A stretch of DNA of 64,000 nt from Convivina praedatoris. GTDB taxonomy: Bacteria; Bacillota; Bacilli; Lactobacillales; Lactobacillaceae. Both the position numbers and the translations under genes were made by a program. The stretch is taken from positions 1 through 64,000 of the forward strand of contig NZ_CAKOET010000007.1 in the NCBI RefSeq assembly GCF_933208495.1, in the 5' to 3' direction. The notes under the pieces are model-generated. The model was given only the letters and a program-made list of their open reading frames with translations, ran no database searches and had not been told where the DNA came from. This document shows, piece by piece, positions 27,348-36,206 of this stretch. How positions within the stretch are numbered: position 1 is the stretch's first letter; the number at the start of each line of letters is the position of its first letter.

Positions 27348-28265
27348 CTATTGCAAACGAACGCGCGGATCAACAACCGCCGTCAAAACATCAGTAACTA
27401 AAATCATAAACATCAACATAGCAGCATAGACAATCGTGGTACCCATAATCACTGGAAAATCCTTTGTCGGAATCGAGCTAACAAACTGCTGCCCAATACC
27501 CGGAATAGAAAAGATATTTTCAACCAAGACCGACCCAGTTAATAAGTTAGCTGCCATGGGCCCAATCAGAGTCAAAACTGGAATCAAAGAGTTCCGATAA
27601 GCATGATGATTAACTAATTCCTTATCGCTTAAACCTTTAGCTCGAGCTAACTCAATATAATCAGAATGTAGCGATTCAATCATTTCCGATCGCACAAATC
27701 GTGCCGTTACCGCCGCAGGTGCTGCAGCTAGGGCTAAGGTAGGCAAAACTGTTTCTGAAAAAGAATCTCCCCAACCTGAAACAGGGAACAACTGCCACTC
27801 GTATCCAAATAAGTAGAGCAAGGCAATGGCAATAATAAAACTTGGCATTGCAATTCCTAAGGTTGAAAAAACACCTAAGGTTCCATCTAATTTACTATTT
27901 TGATGGCGGGCTGATACTGATCCGAGCCACAATCCAACAACCAAACCAACAACCAAGGCCTGCAAACCCAATTGAGCCGAGATTGGCAAGCGCTGCCCAA
28001 TCAACATACTAACGGACTGGTTTTGATATTGGAAAGACGTACCTAAATCACCATGAAGCGCATTGACCAAGTAAGTTAGATACTGTTGCCACAAGGGCTT
28101 ATCCAAACCATACGTTTCATTCATCTGAGCAATTGCTTGGGCGGATAGATGCGGATTATTAAAGGGGGTTCCTGGCATAATTTGCATCAGGAAGAAGGTT
28201 AGTGTGATAACAATCCATAAGGTAAATAGTAAGATTATTAATCGTTTTAAAATATATTTAGTCAT
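27348..28265 (-). CDS. oppB: Oligopeptide ABC transporter permease OppB
   Basis: A permease subunit of 305 residues with six membrane helices, the typical N-terminal MTKYILKRLIILLFTLWIV helix and the EAA loop (ARAKGLSDKELVNHHAYRNSLIP). It is separated from oppA by a 62-base gap containing a perfect 17-base stem, which probably sets oppA levels above the membrane subunits. The ribosome binding site is weak (AGGGA). Confidence 0.93.
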   Translation of the reverse strand: MTKYILKRLIILLFTLWIVITLTFFLMQIMPGTPFNNPHLSAQAIAQMNETYGLDKPLWQQYLTYLVNALHGDLGTSFQYQNQSVSMLIGQRLPISAQLGLQALVVGLVVGLWLGSVSARHQNSKLDGTLGVFSTLGIAMPSFIIAIALLYLFGYEWQLFPVSGWGDSFSETVLPTLALAAAPAAVTARFVRSEMIESLHSDYIELARAKGLSDKELVNHHAYRNSLIPVLTLIGPMAANLLTGSVLVENIFSIPGIGQQFVSSIPTKDFPVIMGTTIVYAAMLMFMILVTDVLTAVVDPRVRLQ

Positions 28266-28281
28266 TGATTAAGTCCCTAAT

Positions 28282-28317
28282 TGAAATAAGAATTGACGGG
28301 CGTCAATTCTTATTTCA
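28282..28317. terminator. Long perfect stem between oppA and oppB
   Basis: A 17-base perfect inverted repeat with a 2-base loop (28282-28298 with 28301-28317). There is no T run after it on the minus strand, so it is more likely an RNA-stabilising or partial attenuating hairpin than a full terminator. Confidence 0.6.
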
Positions 28318-28327
28318 CTATTTATAA

Positions 28328-29974
28328 TTACTTGTCAGTCCGATAAGCGTGGGTCAAATCAATTGGCAAACCAGTTGAATTCATAACCACATTCTTAACA
28401 TTTGGACGAACTAGATAATAAGCATTCCATGAACCCAAAGGATTAATGTTGGCTTGATCCTTCAAAGCCGCTTCAGCGGTCTTGAAATCGTTACTACGGG
28501 CTACCGGATCATTAGCATCACTACCATCAGCCTTAGTGATAGCATCAATGTAAGCTTGGTTCTTAAACTGACCATCATTGTTTCCAGCAGTAGGAGACTT
28601 AAAGAGATCATAGAAAGTTGACCCATCAGGATAATCACCCGTCCAGTTATTCAGAACAATATCAAAGTTTTGGCTTTGCTGATCTTGCAAGCGTTGTTTA
28701 AATGGCACAAACTTTTCGGTCACGCTAATGCCCTTTAAGTTCGATTCCCAAGCTTGCTTTAGATAATCAATATAGTTCTTAGTGATTGGGGTATCGGCAT
28801 CACCTAACAAGGTTACATCCATCTTGGTTTCGCCGACTTCCTTCAAGCCTTCAGCAAAGAGCTGGCTAGCCTTATCTTTATCATACTCATATCCCGGATT
28901 AACAAAGGTAGCTAAATCTTGGCCATTGGCAGCTTTCGTCAAATTATTTGATACAAGACCAGTCGCTGTGTCAAAGATTCCACCGGAAGCCTGCTTAGTG
29001 GCTTCTGCCCTGTTAGTAGCCATATTCAAAGCCTGACGAATTTTTTCGTTGGCCAAGAATTTATTTTTACCAGTTTGGTTGTACTCAAGATAAGTACTGG
29101 CAGCTTGTGGTACCTTGGTTACATCCTTGTTATTCTTGTTAGCCTTATAAATTTCTGGTGAATTATAAATACCAGCGCGGTCGATTTCACCCTTTTTATA
29201 AAGTTCAACGGCTGTTTCCGGCTTCTTAACTACCTGCCAGTTAACCGTCTTAGTCTTAACATTTTTGGCATCCCAATAATTATCGTTTTTGACCGTCTTG
29301 AACTTGTTGTTAGTACCATTCCAGCCTTCTAACTTATAAGGACCAGAATAGATTTGCTTTTCAGCTGTAGTTCCGTACTTAGATCCTTGCTTTTCCACAA
29401 AACTTTGTTTTTGTGGCATAAAGTTAGTGAAAGTTAAGAGAGACTTAAATTGTGGCATAGGATTATCTAGCTTAAAAGTAATCGTATCCCCATCAGCACT
29501 AACACCCAAATCACTGACTGGCTTTTTACCGGCAGTAATATCATCAGCATTTTGCACACCCGAAGCTAGATAAGCATATTGAGAGGCAGTCTTAGGATCG
29601 ACAATCCGTTGCCAAGAGTAAACAAAGTCTTTGGCCGTTAGGCTGGAACCATCCGACCACTTCAGACCACTACGTAGATGCGCTATATAAGTTTTCCCAT
29701 CCTCGGAAACATCAACTGATTTAGCCAAATCGGGCACAGGCTTACCATCGGCATCCATGCGCAATAGATTAGCACCCGTATTACCAGCAATAGTAGAAGA
29801 ATACTGATCAACTTGTTTTGACAAATCCATCGTTTGAATTTCAGTTACCAAAGCATAGTTCAAAGTATTTTTATCTTTACTCTTATCAGCGCCCCACCAG
29901 CCAGCGGCCCGCGTTCCCCCAGCCACAACTAACACTGCAGCAGCAGCCAAGGTCCATTTCTTCCATGTTTCCAT
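28328..29974 (-). CDS. oppA: Oligopeptide-binding protein OppA, without lipobox cysteine
   Basis: The extracellular peptide-binding subunit (SBP family 5), 548 residues. It has a charged start METWKKW, a hydrophobic signal region and then TRAAGWWGADKSKD. Mature-domain features include WSDGSSLTAKDFVYSWQRIV and DYPDGSTFYDLF. Gram-positive OppA proteins are normally lipoproteins, but no Cys occurs in the first 60 residues; the expected position reads Gly (GGC, one base from TGC). It is first in oppABCDF, with a promoter-like TTGAAA-N17-TAAAGT upstream and GGGGGA 6 bases before the ATG. Confidence 0.92.
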   Translation of the reverse strand: METWKKWTLAAAAVLVVAGGTRAAGWWGADKSKDKNTLNYALVTEIQTMDLSKQVDQYSSTIAGNTGANLLRMDADGKPVPDLAKSVDVSEDGKTYIAHLRSGLKWSDGSSLTAKDFVYSWQRIVDPKTASQYAYLASGVQNADDITAGKKPVSDLGVSADGDTITFKLDNPMPQFKSLLTFTNFMPQKQSFVEKQGSKYGTTAEKQIYSGPYKLEGWNGTNNKFKTVKNDNYWDAKNVKTKTVNWQVVKKPETAVELYKKGEIDRAGIYNSPEIYKANKNNKDVTKVPQAASTYLEYNQTGKNKFLANEKIRQALNMATNRAEATKQASGGIFDTATGLVSNNLTKAANGQDLATFVNPGYEYDKDKASQLFAEGLKEVGETKMDVTLLGDADTPITKNYIDYLKQAWESNLKGISVTEKFVPFKQRLQDQQSQNFDIVLNNWTGDYPDGSTFYDLFKSPTAGNNDGQFKNQAYIDAITKADGSDANDPVARSNDFKTAEAALKDQANINPLGSWNAYYLVRPNVKNVVMNSTGLPIDLTHAYRTDK

Positions 29975-30049
29975 TGCGAATCCCCCTCGCTTATCATTTC
30001 ATGTTTACAACTTTATCACATCATTTTACCATTTTCAAATTTTTCTATA

Positions 30050-30083
30050 ATAAAAAAGCGATAGATGCTAATCTATCGCTTTT
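30050..30083 (-). terminator. Terminator of the amino-acid ABC operon
   Basis: A perfect 10-base stem AGCGATAGAT/ATCTATCGCT with a 4-base loop is followed on the minus strand by TTTTTTATT. Confidence 0.88.
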
Positions 30084-30085
30084 CT

Positions 30086-30745
30086 TTAGGCTAATTTTTT
30101 ATCAAACCACTTGGCAATTAGAGATAAACCATAATTCAACAAAAAGTACACAACGGTTAGCATGACTAAGACCGGTACGATATAAGTTGAATTTTGGGCG
30201 TAAACAATTTGTCCTCGATAAGTCATTTCAGCCAAGACAATTCCAGATGCCAAACTCGTATCCTTAACCAAAGAAATTAACTGAGAAATAATCGGTGGAA
30301 TCATTTTTTTATAAGCCTGAGGCAAAATAATATACCACATCGTTTCCATATTGTTTAAACCGTTGGCTCGAGCGCCTTCAAATTGACCAATATCAATTGA
30401 AGCTAAACCACCTCGAACAATTTCAGCCAACATGGCCGACTCAAAGGTACTCATGGCAATCACCGTTGCCAAAAAGATTGGTAGGTGAATACCAATTCGT
30501 GGCAAAGCAAAGTAAACAAAGAAGATAATCAACAAAAGTGGTAGATTACGAATAATATTGTTAATTGTACCCACAAAACTCGAAAAGTATGGAATCTCTT
30601 CAAATTGAATAATACCGATAATAGAACCCACAATTAAGCTAATAATAACTGAAATCACGGAAACACCGACAGTAATTACAAGGCCACCCAGAAGATAGTT
30701 AATGTTGTCGCCAGAAAAAGCGCTTAAAATTCCTAATGTCACCAT
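30086..30745 (-). CDS. Polar amino-acid ABC transporter permease (second)
   Basis: A 219-residue membrane subunit of the His/Glu/Gln/Arg-type (HisM/GlnP) family. It has five membrane segments and the EAA loop EGARANGLNNMETMWYIILPQA. GGAGGAG precedes the ATG. It is the last gene of a four-gene unit ATPase - binding protein - permease - permease. The substrate is probably glutamate, glutamine or aspartate, by family. Confidence 0.9.
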   Translation of the reverse strand: MVTLGILSAFSGDNINYLLGGLVITVGVSVISVIISLIVGSIIGIIQFEEIPYFSSFVGTINNIIRNLPLLLIIFFVYFALPRIGIHLPIFLATVIAMSTFESAMLAEIVRGGLASIDIGQFEGARANGLNNMETMWYIILPQAYKKMIPPIISQLISLVKDTSLASGIVLAEMTYRGQIVYAQNSTYIVPVLVMLTVVYFLLNYGLSLIAKWFDKKLA

Positions 30746-30757
30746 TTTCTCTCCTCC

Positions 30758-31399
30758 TTATGCCTTGGCCTTCAAGTGTTGTTCAAGATATTGCATATAG
30801 TAGCTCAGTGGTAAAGTCAAGACTAAATAGAAAATCCCAACGATAATGTAAGCTGTAAAGGTATCAAAAGAGTTGGCTGCCACCATATTCCCTTGATACA
30901 TCAAATCCAACCCCCCCACAAAGGCCAAAATTGAGGAGTTCTTGACTAAATTGATGAACTGATTTCCCAATGAGGGCAAAGCCACTCGAAAGGCTTGGGG
31001 CAAAACGATATAGCGCATGGCCTGACCAAATTTTAGCCCATTGGCTCGAGCACCTTCCATTTGACCTGAGTCAACCGATAGAATACCGGCTCGAACTGTT
31101 TCAGCAATAAAAGCCGAAGTATATAGCGTTAAGGCAATTGTCCCAGCCGTAAAACCATTCATTTTAACGACCTTAGCCACCGCTAGATATAAGAAAAGCG
31201 TAATAATCAATAAGGGAATATTACGAAAAATTTGGACATAGATGTTGCCGACAATCTGCATCCAGCGTGTTGGCAAAACTTGCATAATTGCAAAGAGAGT
31301 TCCTAATAGCATTGAACCAACTAAGGCAACCACGCTAGATAACAATGTATAGCCGAAACCTTGTAAAAACGTTGAAAAATAATTTTGTAATAATCCCAT
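30758..31399 (-). CDS. Polar amino-acid ABC transporter permease (first)
   Basis: The partner permease, 213 residues, with five membrane segments and the EAA loop EGARANGLKFGQAMRYIVLPQA. The frame runs back to 31450, but the ATG at 31399 has GGAGG 7 bases before it. That site lies inside the last codons of the binding-protein gene, so translation is tightly linked. Confidence 0.9.
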   Translation of the reverse strand: MGLLQNYFSTFLQGFGYTLLSSVVALVGSMLLGTLFAIMQVLPTRWMQIVGNIYVQIFRNIPLLIITLFLYLAVAKVVKMNGFTAGTIALTLYTSAFIAETVRAGILSVDSGQMEGARANGLKFGQAMRYIVLPQAFRVALPSLGNQFINLVKNSSILAFVGGLDLMYQGNMVAANSFDTFTAYIIVGIFYLVLTLPLSYYMQYLEQHLKAKA

Positions 31400-31401
31400 G
31401 C

Positions 31402-32265
31402 TTAGACCTCCAAATCGCGCCAGTCTAATCCGGGCACCTGACTGAACCACTTCTCAATTAATTGGTTATATATACCATTTTCTTTAATTGTTGCCAAGGC
31501 CCGGTTCGCTTGATCAACCATTGGTTTTTGATCATGGTCAAAAGCAATACCATAAGGGCCATTGGTGAAATTACCACCAACAATTTGATAATCTGGATTT
31601 TCATTAGCAAAACCATACAAAATCGCATTATCAGTTGACATAGCTTGTCCTTGACCGGCTTTCAAAGCCTGCATAGCCGAAGCATAATCTTGTAAAGCTA
31701 CTACATTTGCCTTAGGCGCAAACTTTTTAGTTTCCTTAGCAGCGGTGGTTCCAACCACGACAAGAACTGTATATTTAGGATCGTTCATGTCTTGAATGCT
31801 GTGGATTTCTGACCCCTTCTTAACTAAAATAGACTGTCCCGCATTAAAGTATGAGTCAGTGTAATCAACCACTTTAGCTCGTTCAGGTGTGATGGTCATC
31901 GTCGAAACTGTCCCATCAATGTTAGTATTCTTTAATAGTTGAATTTTAGAAGCAGATGAAACCGGTACATATTCAGCTGACATTGGCACCCCAGTTTGCT
32001 TTGAAATTTGAACTGTAAGCGCCTTAGCGATATCAACATCAAATCCAACCGGCGTAGCTGTTTTAGTATTCATCAAACCGAATAATTTTGTATCAGCTTT
32101 GACGCCCCAAATAATTTTCCCCTGCTTTTCCACCCGGCTCAATGTATCTTGGTGTTTAGCATTTTTTTCGGCGGTTGCTGTTGCCCATAAAAGGCCTAAA
32201 ATCAGTGTCGCCGCCAAAATAATCGTGGCGATAATTCCAAATCGCCTTTTTTTAGCTTTTTCCAT
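31402..32265 (-). CDS. Polar amino-acid-binding protein with an uncleaved-type N-terminal anchor
   Basis: A substrate-binding protein of family 3, 287 residues: basic start (MEKAKKRRF), one membrane segment (about 10-32), then a bilobed domain with GFDVDIAKAL and the signature DGTVSTMTITPERAKVVDYT. There is no Cys in the signal region, so it cannot be a lipoprotein and is probably held by its N-terminal helix or released. It lies between the ATPase gene and two permease genes. Glutamate/glutamine/aspartate is the likely substrate class. Confidence 0.88.
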   Translation of the reverse strand: MEKAKKRRFGIIATIILAATLILGLLWATATAEKNAKHQDTLSRVEKQGKIIWGVKADTKLFGLMNTKTATPVGFDVDIAKALTVQISKQTGVPMSAEYVPVSSASKIQLLKNTNIDGTVSTMTITPERAKVVDYTDSYFNAGQSILVKKGSEIHSIQDMNDPKYTVLVVVGTTAAKETKKFAPKANVVALQDYASAMQALKAGQGQAMSTDNAILYGFANENPDYQIVGGNFTNGPYGIAFDHDQKPMVDQANRALATIKENGIYNQLIEKWFSQVPGLDWRDLEV

Positions 32266-32317
32266 TATTTATTCCCTCAAGCACATTTGATTACTGTTGC
32301 AACATTCTCAAAAGGCG

Positions 32318-33055
32318 TTAGTGATTAGCCACTTGACTCAAGAACTTCTGAGCACGTGGTTCACTTGGGTTCTTAAAGAAGGAATCGGTGGAACTATCCT
32401 CCAAAATTTGACCATCAGCCATAAAGATAACACGATCAGCCACTGCTTTAGCGAAACTCATTTCGTGCGTCACAACCAACATGGTCATCGAAGAATCAGC
32501 CGCAATATCACGCATGACATCCAAAACATCCCCAATCATTTCTGGATCCAAGGCTGAAGTTGGCTCATCAAAAAGTAAAGCCTTAGGCTTCATGGCTAAT
32601 GAACGAGCAATCGCAATTCGTTGTTTTTGTCCACCAGATAATTCACTAGGCATATTGGCTGCCTTATCAGCCAAACCAACTTTTTCCAACAACTCCATAG
32701 CAATCCTTTTATTCTCAGCCTCATCACGCTTTAATACCAAGCGAGGAGCTAACATAATGTTTTCGATTGCCGACTTATTGTTATAGAGATTAAAGTGCTG
32801 GAAAACCATCCCCACGTTCTTACGAATTTTATTCATATCCGTTTTAGGATCATGTAGATCAAAGCCATCTACTAAGAGCTGACCTTGTTGAATCTCTTCC
32901 AACCCATTAACCGTTCGAATTAAGGTCGACTTTCCTGATCCAGAGGGGCCAATCAAAACAACCGTTTCACCGGCATCAATTTCCAAGTTGACGTTCTTTA
33001 AAGCGTGAAAATCACCGTAGTACTTCTCCACGTCCTTGAATTCAATCATTGACAT
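32318..33055 (-). CDS. glnQ: Polar amino-acid ABC transporter ATPase (GlnQ-type)
   Basis: A 245-residue ATPase with Walker A GPSGSGKST, signature LSGGQKQRIAIARSL, Walker B ALLFDEPTSALDPEM and the family-typical TMLVVTHEMSFAKAVADR. The frame extends to 33106, but the ATG at 33055, 7 bases after AGGAG, is preferred. First gene of the four-gene amino-acid transporter. Confidence 0.92.
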   Translation of the reverse strand: MSMIEFKDVEKYYGDFHALKNVNLEIDAGETVVLIGPSGSGKSTLIRTVNGLEEIQQGQLLVDGFDLHDPKTDMNKIRKNVGMVFQHFNLYNNKSAIENIMLAPRLVLKRDEAENKRIAMELLEKVGLADKAANMPSELSGGQKQRIAIARSLAMKPKALLFDEPTSALDPEMIGDVLDVMRDIAADSSMTMLVVTHEMSFAKAVADRVIFMADGQILEDSSTDSFFKNPSEPRAQKFLSQVANH

Positions 33056-33207
33056 ATGTATTCTCCTCAATATTCCGTTAATAACAGCAGAATCTTTTCG
33101 TACCATTCTACTGAAGCATAACCGACCAAATTAATTATCGGTCATGTTTTATGACATGATACCACTAAAGTGCCCATTAAAATCTAATCTAACCTTAATT
33201 TTATAAT

Positions 33208-33243
33208 TTAAAATAAAAAAACCACCTATTAGAATGGCGGTTA
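33208..33243 (-). terminator. Terminator of the ABC-F gene
   Basis: The stem AACCGCC/GGTGGTT (one G-U pair) is followed on the minus strand by TTTTTTTTATTTT. The rest of 33056-33266 shows only two small weak inverted repeats (around 33120-33160) and no ORF. Confidence 0.8.
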
Positions 33244-33266
33244 AAATCAAAGAAATATCACATTAA

Positions 33267-34823
33267 TCAGTCATCTTCTTTTTGATGGCTTAGTGCCGCC
33301 ACATCTAAGGTTTGGTCGGCTAGATTAGTCGTAAAACTACTTTCGTGGGAAACAATAATTGCATTCCCAGGAAAGGCAGTAATGGCTCGGTGTAGGGCCT
33401 GTTTAGTAGTTTCATCCAAGTGATTGGTCGGCTCATCCAGAATCAAGAAATTACTAGGCTTCATTTCCATAATCGCTAGCTTAACCTTGGTCTGCTCTCC
33501 TCCAGATAGCTGGAAGAGCGGTTTTTGAGCATTTTCAGCGTTAATACCGGCACCAGCTAAGCGAGTCCGAAGTTCTTTGGGTTGGATGGTTGGAAAAAGG
33601 TCTTGCATAACTTGCAAGGGCGTTTGTTGATCATTATCCCATTCCAAATCTTGGTCAAAATAGTTAACTACAGCAGAAGGTGAAAAATCTGCCTTTCCAT
33701 TCAAAGATGGAATCAAACCCAAAATAGATTTAATCAAAGTTGACTTACCAGCACCATTAAAGCCACGGAAGACTAACTTTTCCTCAGTCGTAATTGAAAA
33801 AGTTACCGGCTCCAAAATTGGTTGTTCGTAACCCACCGATAGATCGGTTACAGTCAAGGCATTGGCCGACTGTGTTTCTATATAAGGGAAGTTGAATTTA
33901 GCAACTGGATTTCCAGACGGCGGATCAACCCGATCCATTCGAGCTAGCATTTTCTCGCGTGACTTAGCCTGTTTAGAAGTTGAAGCTCGAGCTTTATTCT
34001 TAGCAATAAACTTTTCAGCTTTTTCAATTTCAACTTGTTGCTTTTCGTACTGACGCAACTGTTGTTCCGCCCGCTCTTCCTTCTGGTGCATGGCCTTTTT
34101 GAAGGAACCACGATATTTGGTGATTTTACCAAAGGAAACGTCGATAATCGCATTGGTAACCCGATCTAAGAAATCAAAATCATGCGAAATAATCATAGCG
34201 GCACCGGGAAAATCTTGTAAGAAATCCTGTAACCATTCAATATGGGCCACATCCAGATAGTTGGTTGGCTCATCTAAAATGATGACATCATCATTTTCCA
34301 ACAAGAGTTTAGCTAAGATAACTTTAGCACGCTGTCCACCCGACATTTGCTCCAATTCACGATCCCGGCCAATTGCCTCAAGACCCAAACCAGTAATGAC
34401 CCGCTCAATCTCGGTATCCAGTCCGTAAAAGTCAGCCGCATCCAATTCTTCTTGCATGCGCCCAGCTCGTTCCAACAGCTTATCATCCATAGTTTCAGCG
34501 TACTTCTCGTATAACTGAGTCGCCCGCTTTTGCTTATCATATAGATCCTGATAAGCTGTATGCAAAAAGTCAACCAGCGTCATACCCTCTGGAATTTCTG
34601 CATACTGGTCCAAATAGCCGATCTTAAGGCCTTTCGCCCAATCAATCCGACCAGCTAAAGGTAAGACCTGTTGGGTCAAAATTTTAATCAGGGTTGATTT
34701 ACCGGCCCCGTTTTGACCAACAATTCCCATATGCTCACCGACTTGGAGTTCAAAATCAGCGTCTTCGTATAAAGTTTTTTCTGCGTAGGCCATTGTGAGC
34801 CCACTTACTTCTAATAATGCCAT
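33267..34823 (-). CDS. ABC-F family ATPase (ribosome-associated type)
   Basis: 518 residues with two ABC domains and no membrane part: Walker A GQNGAGKST and GFNGAGKST, signatures MSGGQRAKV and LSGGEQTKV, and between them a charged coiled-coil linker (about 240-310) typical of ABC-F proteins. Such proteins act on the ribosome (EttA/YbiT/Uup) or protect against antibiotics. The general housekeeping type (YkpA/YbiT-like) seems likelier, but this is not certain. The Shine-Dalgarno site is weak. Confidence 0.88.
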   Translation of the reverse strand: MALLEVSGLTMAYAEKTLYEDADFELQVGEHMGIVGQNGAGKSTLIKILTQQVLPLAGRIDWAKGLKIGYLDQYAEIPEGMTLVDFLHTAYQDLYDKQKRATQLYEKYAETMDDKLLERAGRMQEELDAADFYGLDTEIERVITGLGLEAIGRDRELEQMSGGQRAKVILAKLLLENDDVIILDEPTNYLDVAHIEWLQDFLQDFPGAAMIISHDFDFLDRVTNAIIDVSFGKITKYRGSFKKAMHQKEERAEQQLRQYEKQQVEIEKAEKFIAKNKARASTSKQAKSREKMLARMDRVDPPSGNPVAKFNFPYIETQSANALTVTDLSVGYEQPILEPVTFSITTEEKLVFRGFNGAGKSTLIKSILGLIPSLNGKADFSPSAVVNYFDQDLEWDNDQQTPLQVMQDLFPTIQPKELRTRLAGAGINAENAQKPLFQLSGGEQTKVKLAIMEMKPSNFLILDEPTNHLDETTKQALHRAITAFPGNAIIVSHESSFTTNLADQTLDVAALSHQKEDD

Positions 34824-34912
34824 AAGTACTAGTCTATCACAGTTTTTTGAAAGTCACATGACAAGCCGTTACAATAGGGGTAATCTCATATTAAATATTA
34901 AAGGTATAACTC

Positions 34913-35242
34913 ATGAAACCACGCAAATTAAATCATAAAGTCATTCCAACCCAAGACCCTGACCGAGCCTATCGCTTTTGGCGCGATGTATTTGATATTC
35001 CCCAAGCAGGACCCAGTAATCAACGCCACTTACGCTTGGATCAGGAGGACTTAACTTTTGTAGTTGGTCCAACTCAAAAGAATTTTGAATTATTAGCTCG
35101 TGACCATCAAGCTAGTCTCCGTCAGCATTTAGCCAATAATTTTGTACCAATTTTAAGAACCGAAGAACGCTATGGTAACAAAATCGCCTTTATAGTAAAT
35201 GATTCAGAAGGAAATCAAATTACCATCGGAGTCAATCAATAG
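34913..35242 (+). CDS. VOC-superfamily protein (CppA/glyoxalase-like)
   Basis: A 109-residue protein with a betaalphabetabetabeta pattern: N-terminal NHKVIPTQDPDRAYRFWRDVFDI resembles the first half of a glyoxalase/bleomycin-resistance fold, and the end (IAFIVNDSEGNQITIG) matches its last strands. Only one half-domain is present, so it may act as a dimer. Substrate unknown. It is divergent from the ABC-F gene and followed by tRNA-Lys. Confidence 0.68.
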   Translation: MKPRKLNHKVIPTQDPDRAYRFWRDVFDIPQAGPSNQRHLRLDQEDLTFVVGPTQKNFELLARDHQASLRQHLANNFVPILRTEERYGNKIAFIVNDSEGNQITIGVNQ

Positions 35243-35262
35243 CAAATTTTAATAAAAAGTTA

Positions 35263-35291
35263 TTGCATGTAGGCTATTTGCATGATATAAT
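35263..35291 (+). promoter_or_regulatory. Promoter of tRNA-Lys
   Basis: TTGCAT (35263-35268) and perfect TATAAT (35286-35291) are exactly 17 bases apart, ending 19 bases before the tRNA. Confidence 0.8.
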
Positions 35292-35310
35292 ATTTTCTGT
35301 TGTAAAAGCT

Positions 35311-35383
35311 GGTCAGCTAGCTCAGTTGGTAGAGCAACGGACTCTTAATCCGTGGGTCCAGGGTTCGAGCCCCTGGCTGACCA
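35311..35383 (+). tRNA. tRNA-Lys (anticodon CTT)
   Basis: A 73-base cloverleaf: acceptor GGTCAGC/GCTGACC, D-arm AGCTCAGTTGGTAGAGC, anticodon stem ACGGA/TCCGT with loop CTCTTAA, T-arm with GGTTCGAGC, discriminator A. The 3' CCA is not encoded (CTA follows). A terminator follows 4 bases later, so it is transcribed alone. Confidence 0.95.
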
Positions 35384-35386
35384 CTA

Positions 35387-35417
35387 ATAAAAAGGACATC
35401 CTAGGATGTCCTTTTTT
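35387..35417 (+). terminator. Terminator of tRNA-Lys
   Basis: The palindrome AAAGGACATCC/GGATGTCCTTT is followed by T6. Confidence 0.85.
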
Positions 35418-35469
35418 GCTGTCTTGTTTTTGAACACCAACTCCCTTAAATTCAGGGAACTTTTTATTT

Positions 35470-36066
35470 TTACCAAGGCAATAACCAAACTAATAATAAA
35501 ATCAGCGTATATTGCAATAAATACAAACCTAAGCCACCAATATTACGCGGGTTCAAGTTAACCCCAAAGCGAATCGAACTTCCCTTATGACTTGGCACTC
35601 GCTGTAGCCATAACGGCTCTGGATATTGGGGCCGAATTAATAAATAATTATTAACCATTGGTACAAAAATCATCAATAGAAACAAAAACGTCAGTAAGCA
35701 GCGCAGCCACAATGCTCCCTGCCATTTGAATATGAAATTAGCTATTATGAGGCCGATTAAGCTCACCAGCGTCGCCAAGCTAATAGCCTGCATAACATTG
35801 CTAATCCGCTGTTTGCTGGCCTGCAAATCTTGTGCCTCCTGCTTAAATTCTTCCAAAATACGCGGATCCTGTTTTAATAAGTTATCCAATGAAAGTTGAT
35901 ACATTTCACTGATTTTAATAATACTCACTAAGTCCGGCATCCGCTGGTTATTTTCCCAATACGAAATAGCCTGTCGACTAAGATGTAAATGTTGTGCTAA
36001 AGCTTCCTGGGTCATCCCCCGCTCTACTCGCCGGCTCTTAATAATTTCGCCAATTGATTGTGACAT
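35470..36066 (-). CDS. XRE-type regulator with C-terminal membrane domain
   Basis: 198 residues. The N-terminal helix-turn-helix is clear (RGMTQEALAQHLHLSRQAISYWENNQRMPD), followed by a short helical linker and three hydrophobic segments (about 90-110, 115-140 and near the C-terminus). The frame can be extended to 36165, but ATG 36066 with AGGAG 8 bases upstream and the usual XRE start is preferred. Membrane-tethered XRE proteins are common in lactic acid bacteria; the target is unknown. Confidence 0.83.
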   Translation of the reverse strand: MSQSIGEIIKSRRVERGMTQEALAQHLHLSRQAISYWENNQRMPDLVSIIKISEMYQLSLDNLLKQDPRILEEFKQEAQDLQASKQRISNVMQAISLATLVSLIGLIIANFIFKWQGALWLRCLLTFLFLLMIFVPMVNNYLLIRPQYPEPLWLQRVPSHKGSSIRFGVNLNPRNIGGLGLYLLQYTLILLLVWLLPW

Positions 36067-36165
36067 ATCGGTCACTCCTTTCATAAGTTCATTTTTATTA
36101 TGATAATTAGCGCTAAATTTTGCTGTCACAATCCGTTGCAACGGTGATATTCTAACCTTTTCCAA

Positions 36166-36192
36166 TAAAAAAAGTCCGTAAACGGACTTAAA
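36166..36192 (-). terminator. Terminator of rbsK
   Basis: AAGTCCGT/ACGGACTT stem with T7 on the minus strand. Confidence 0.8.
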
Positions 36193-36206
36193 TCGAATGC
36201 AGTAAA

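Noticed and set aside
33107-33210. Amino-acid-responsive riboswitch upstream of glnQ
   Set aside because: Only two weak small inverted repeats are visible; no known riboswitch core was recognised.
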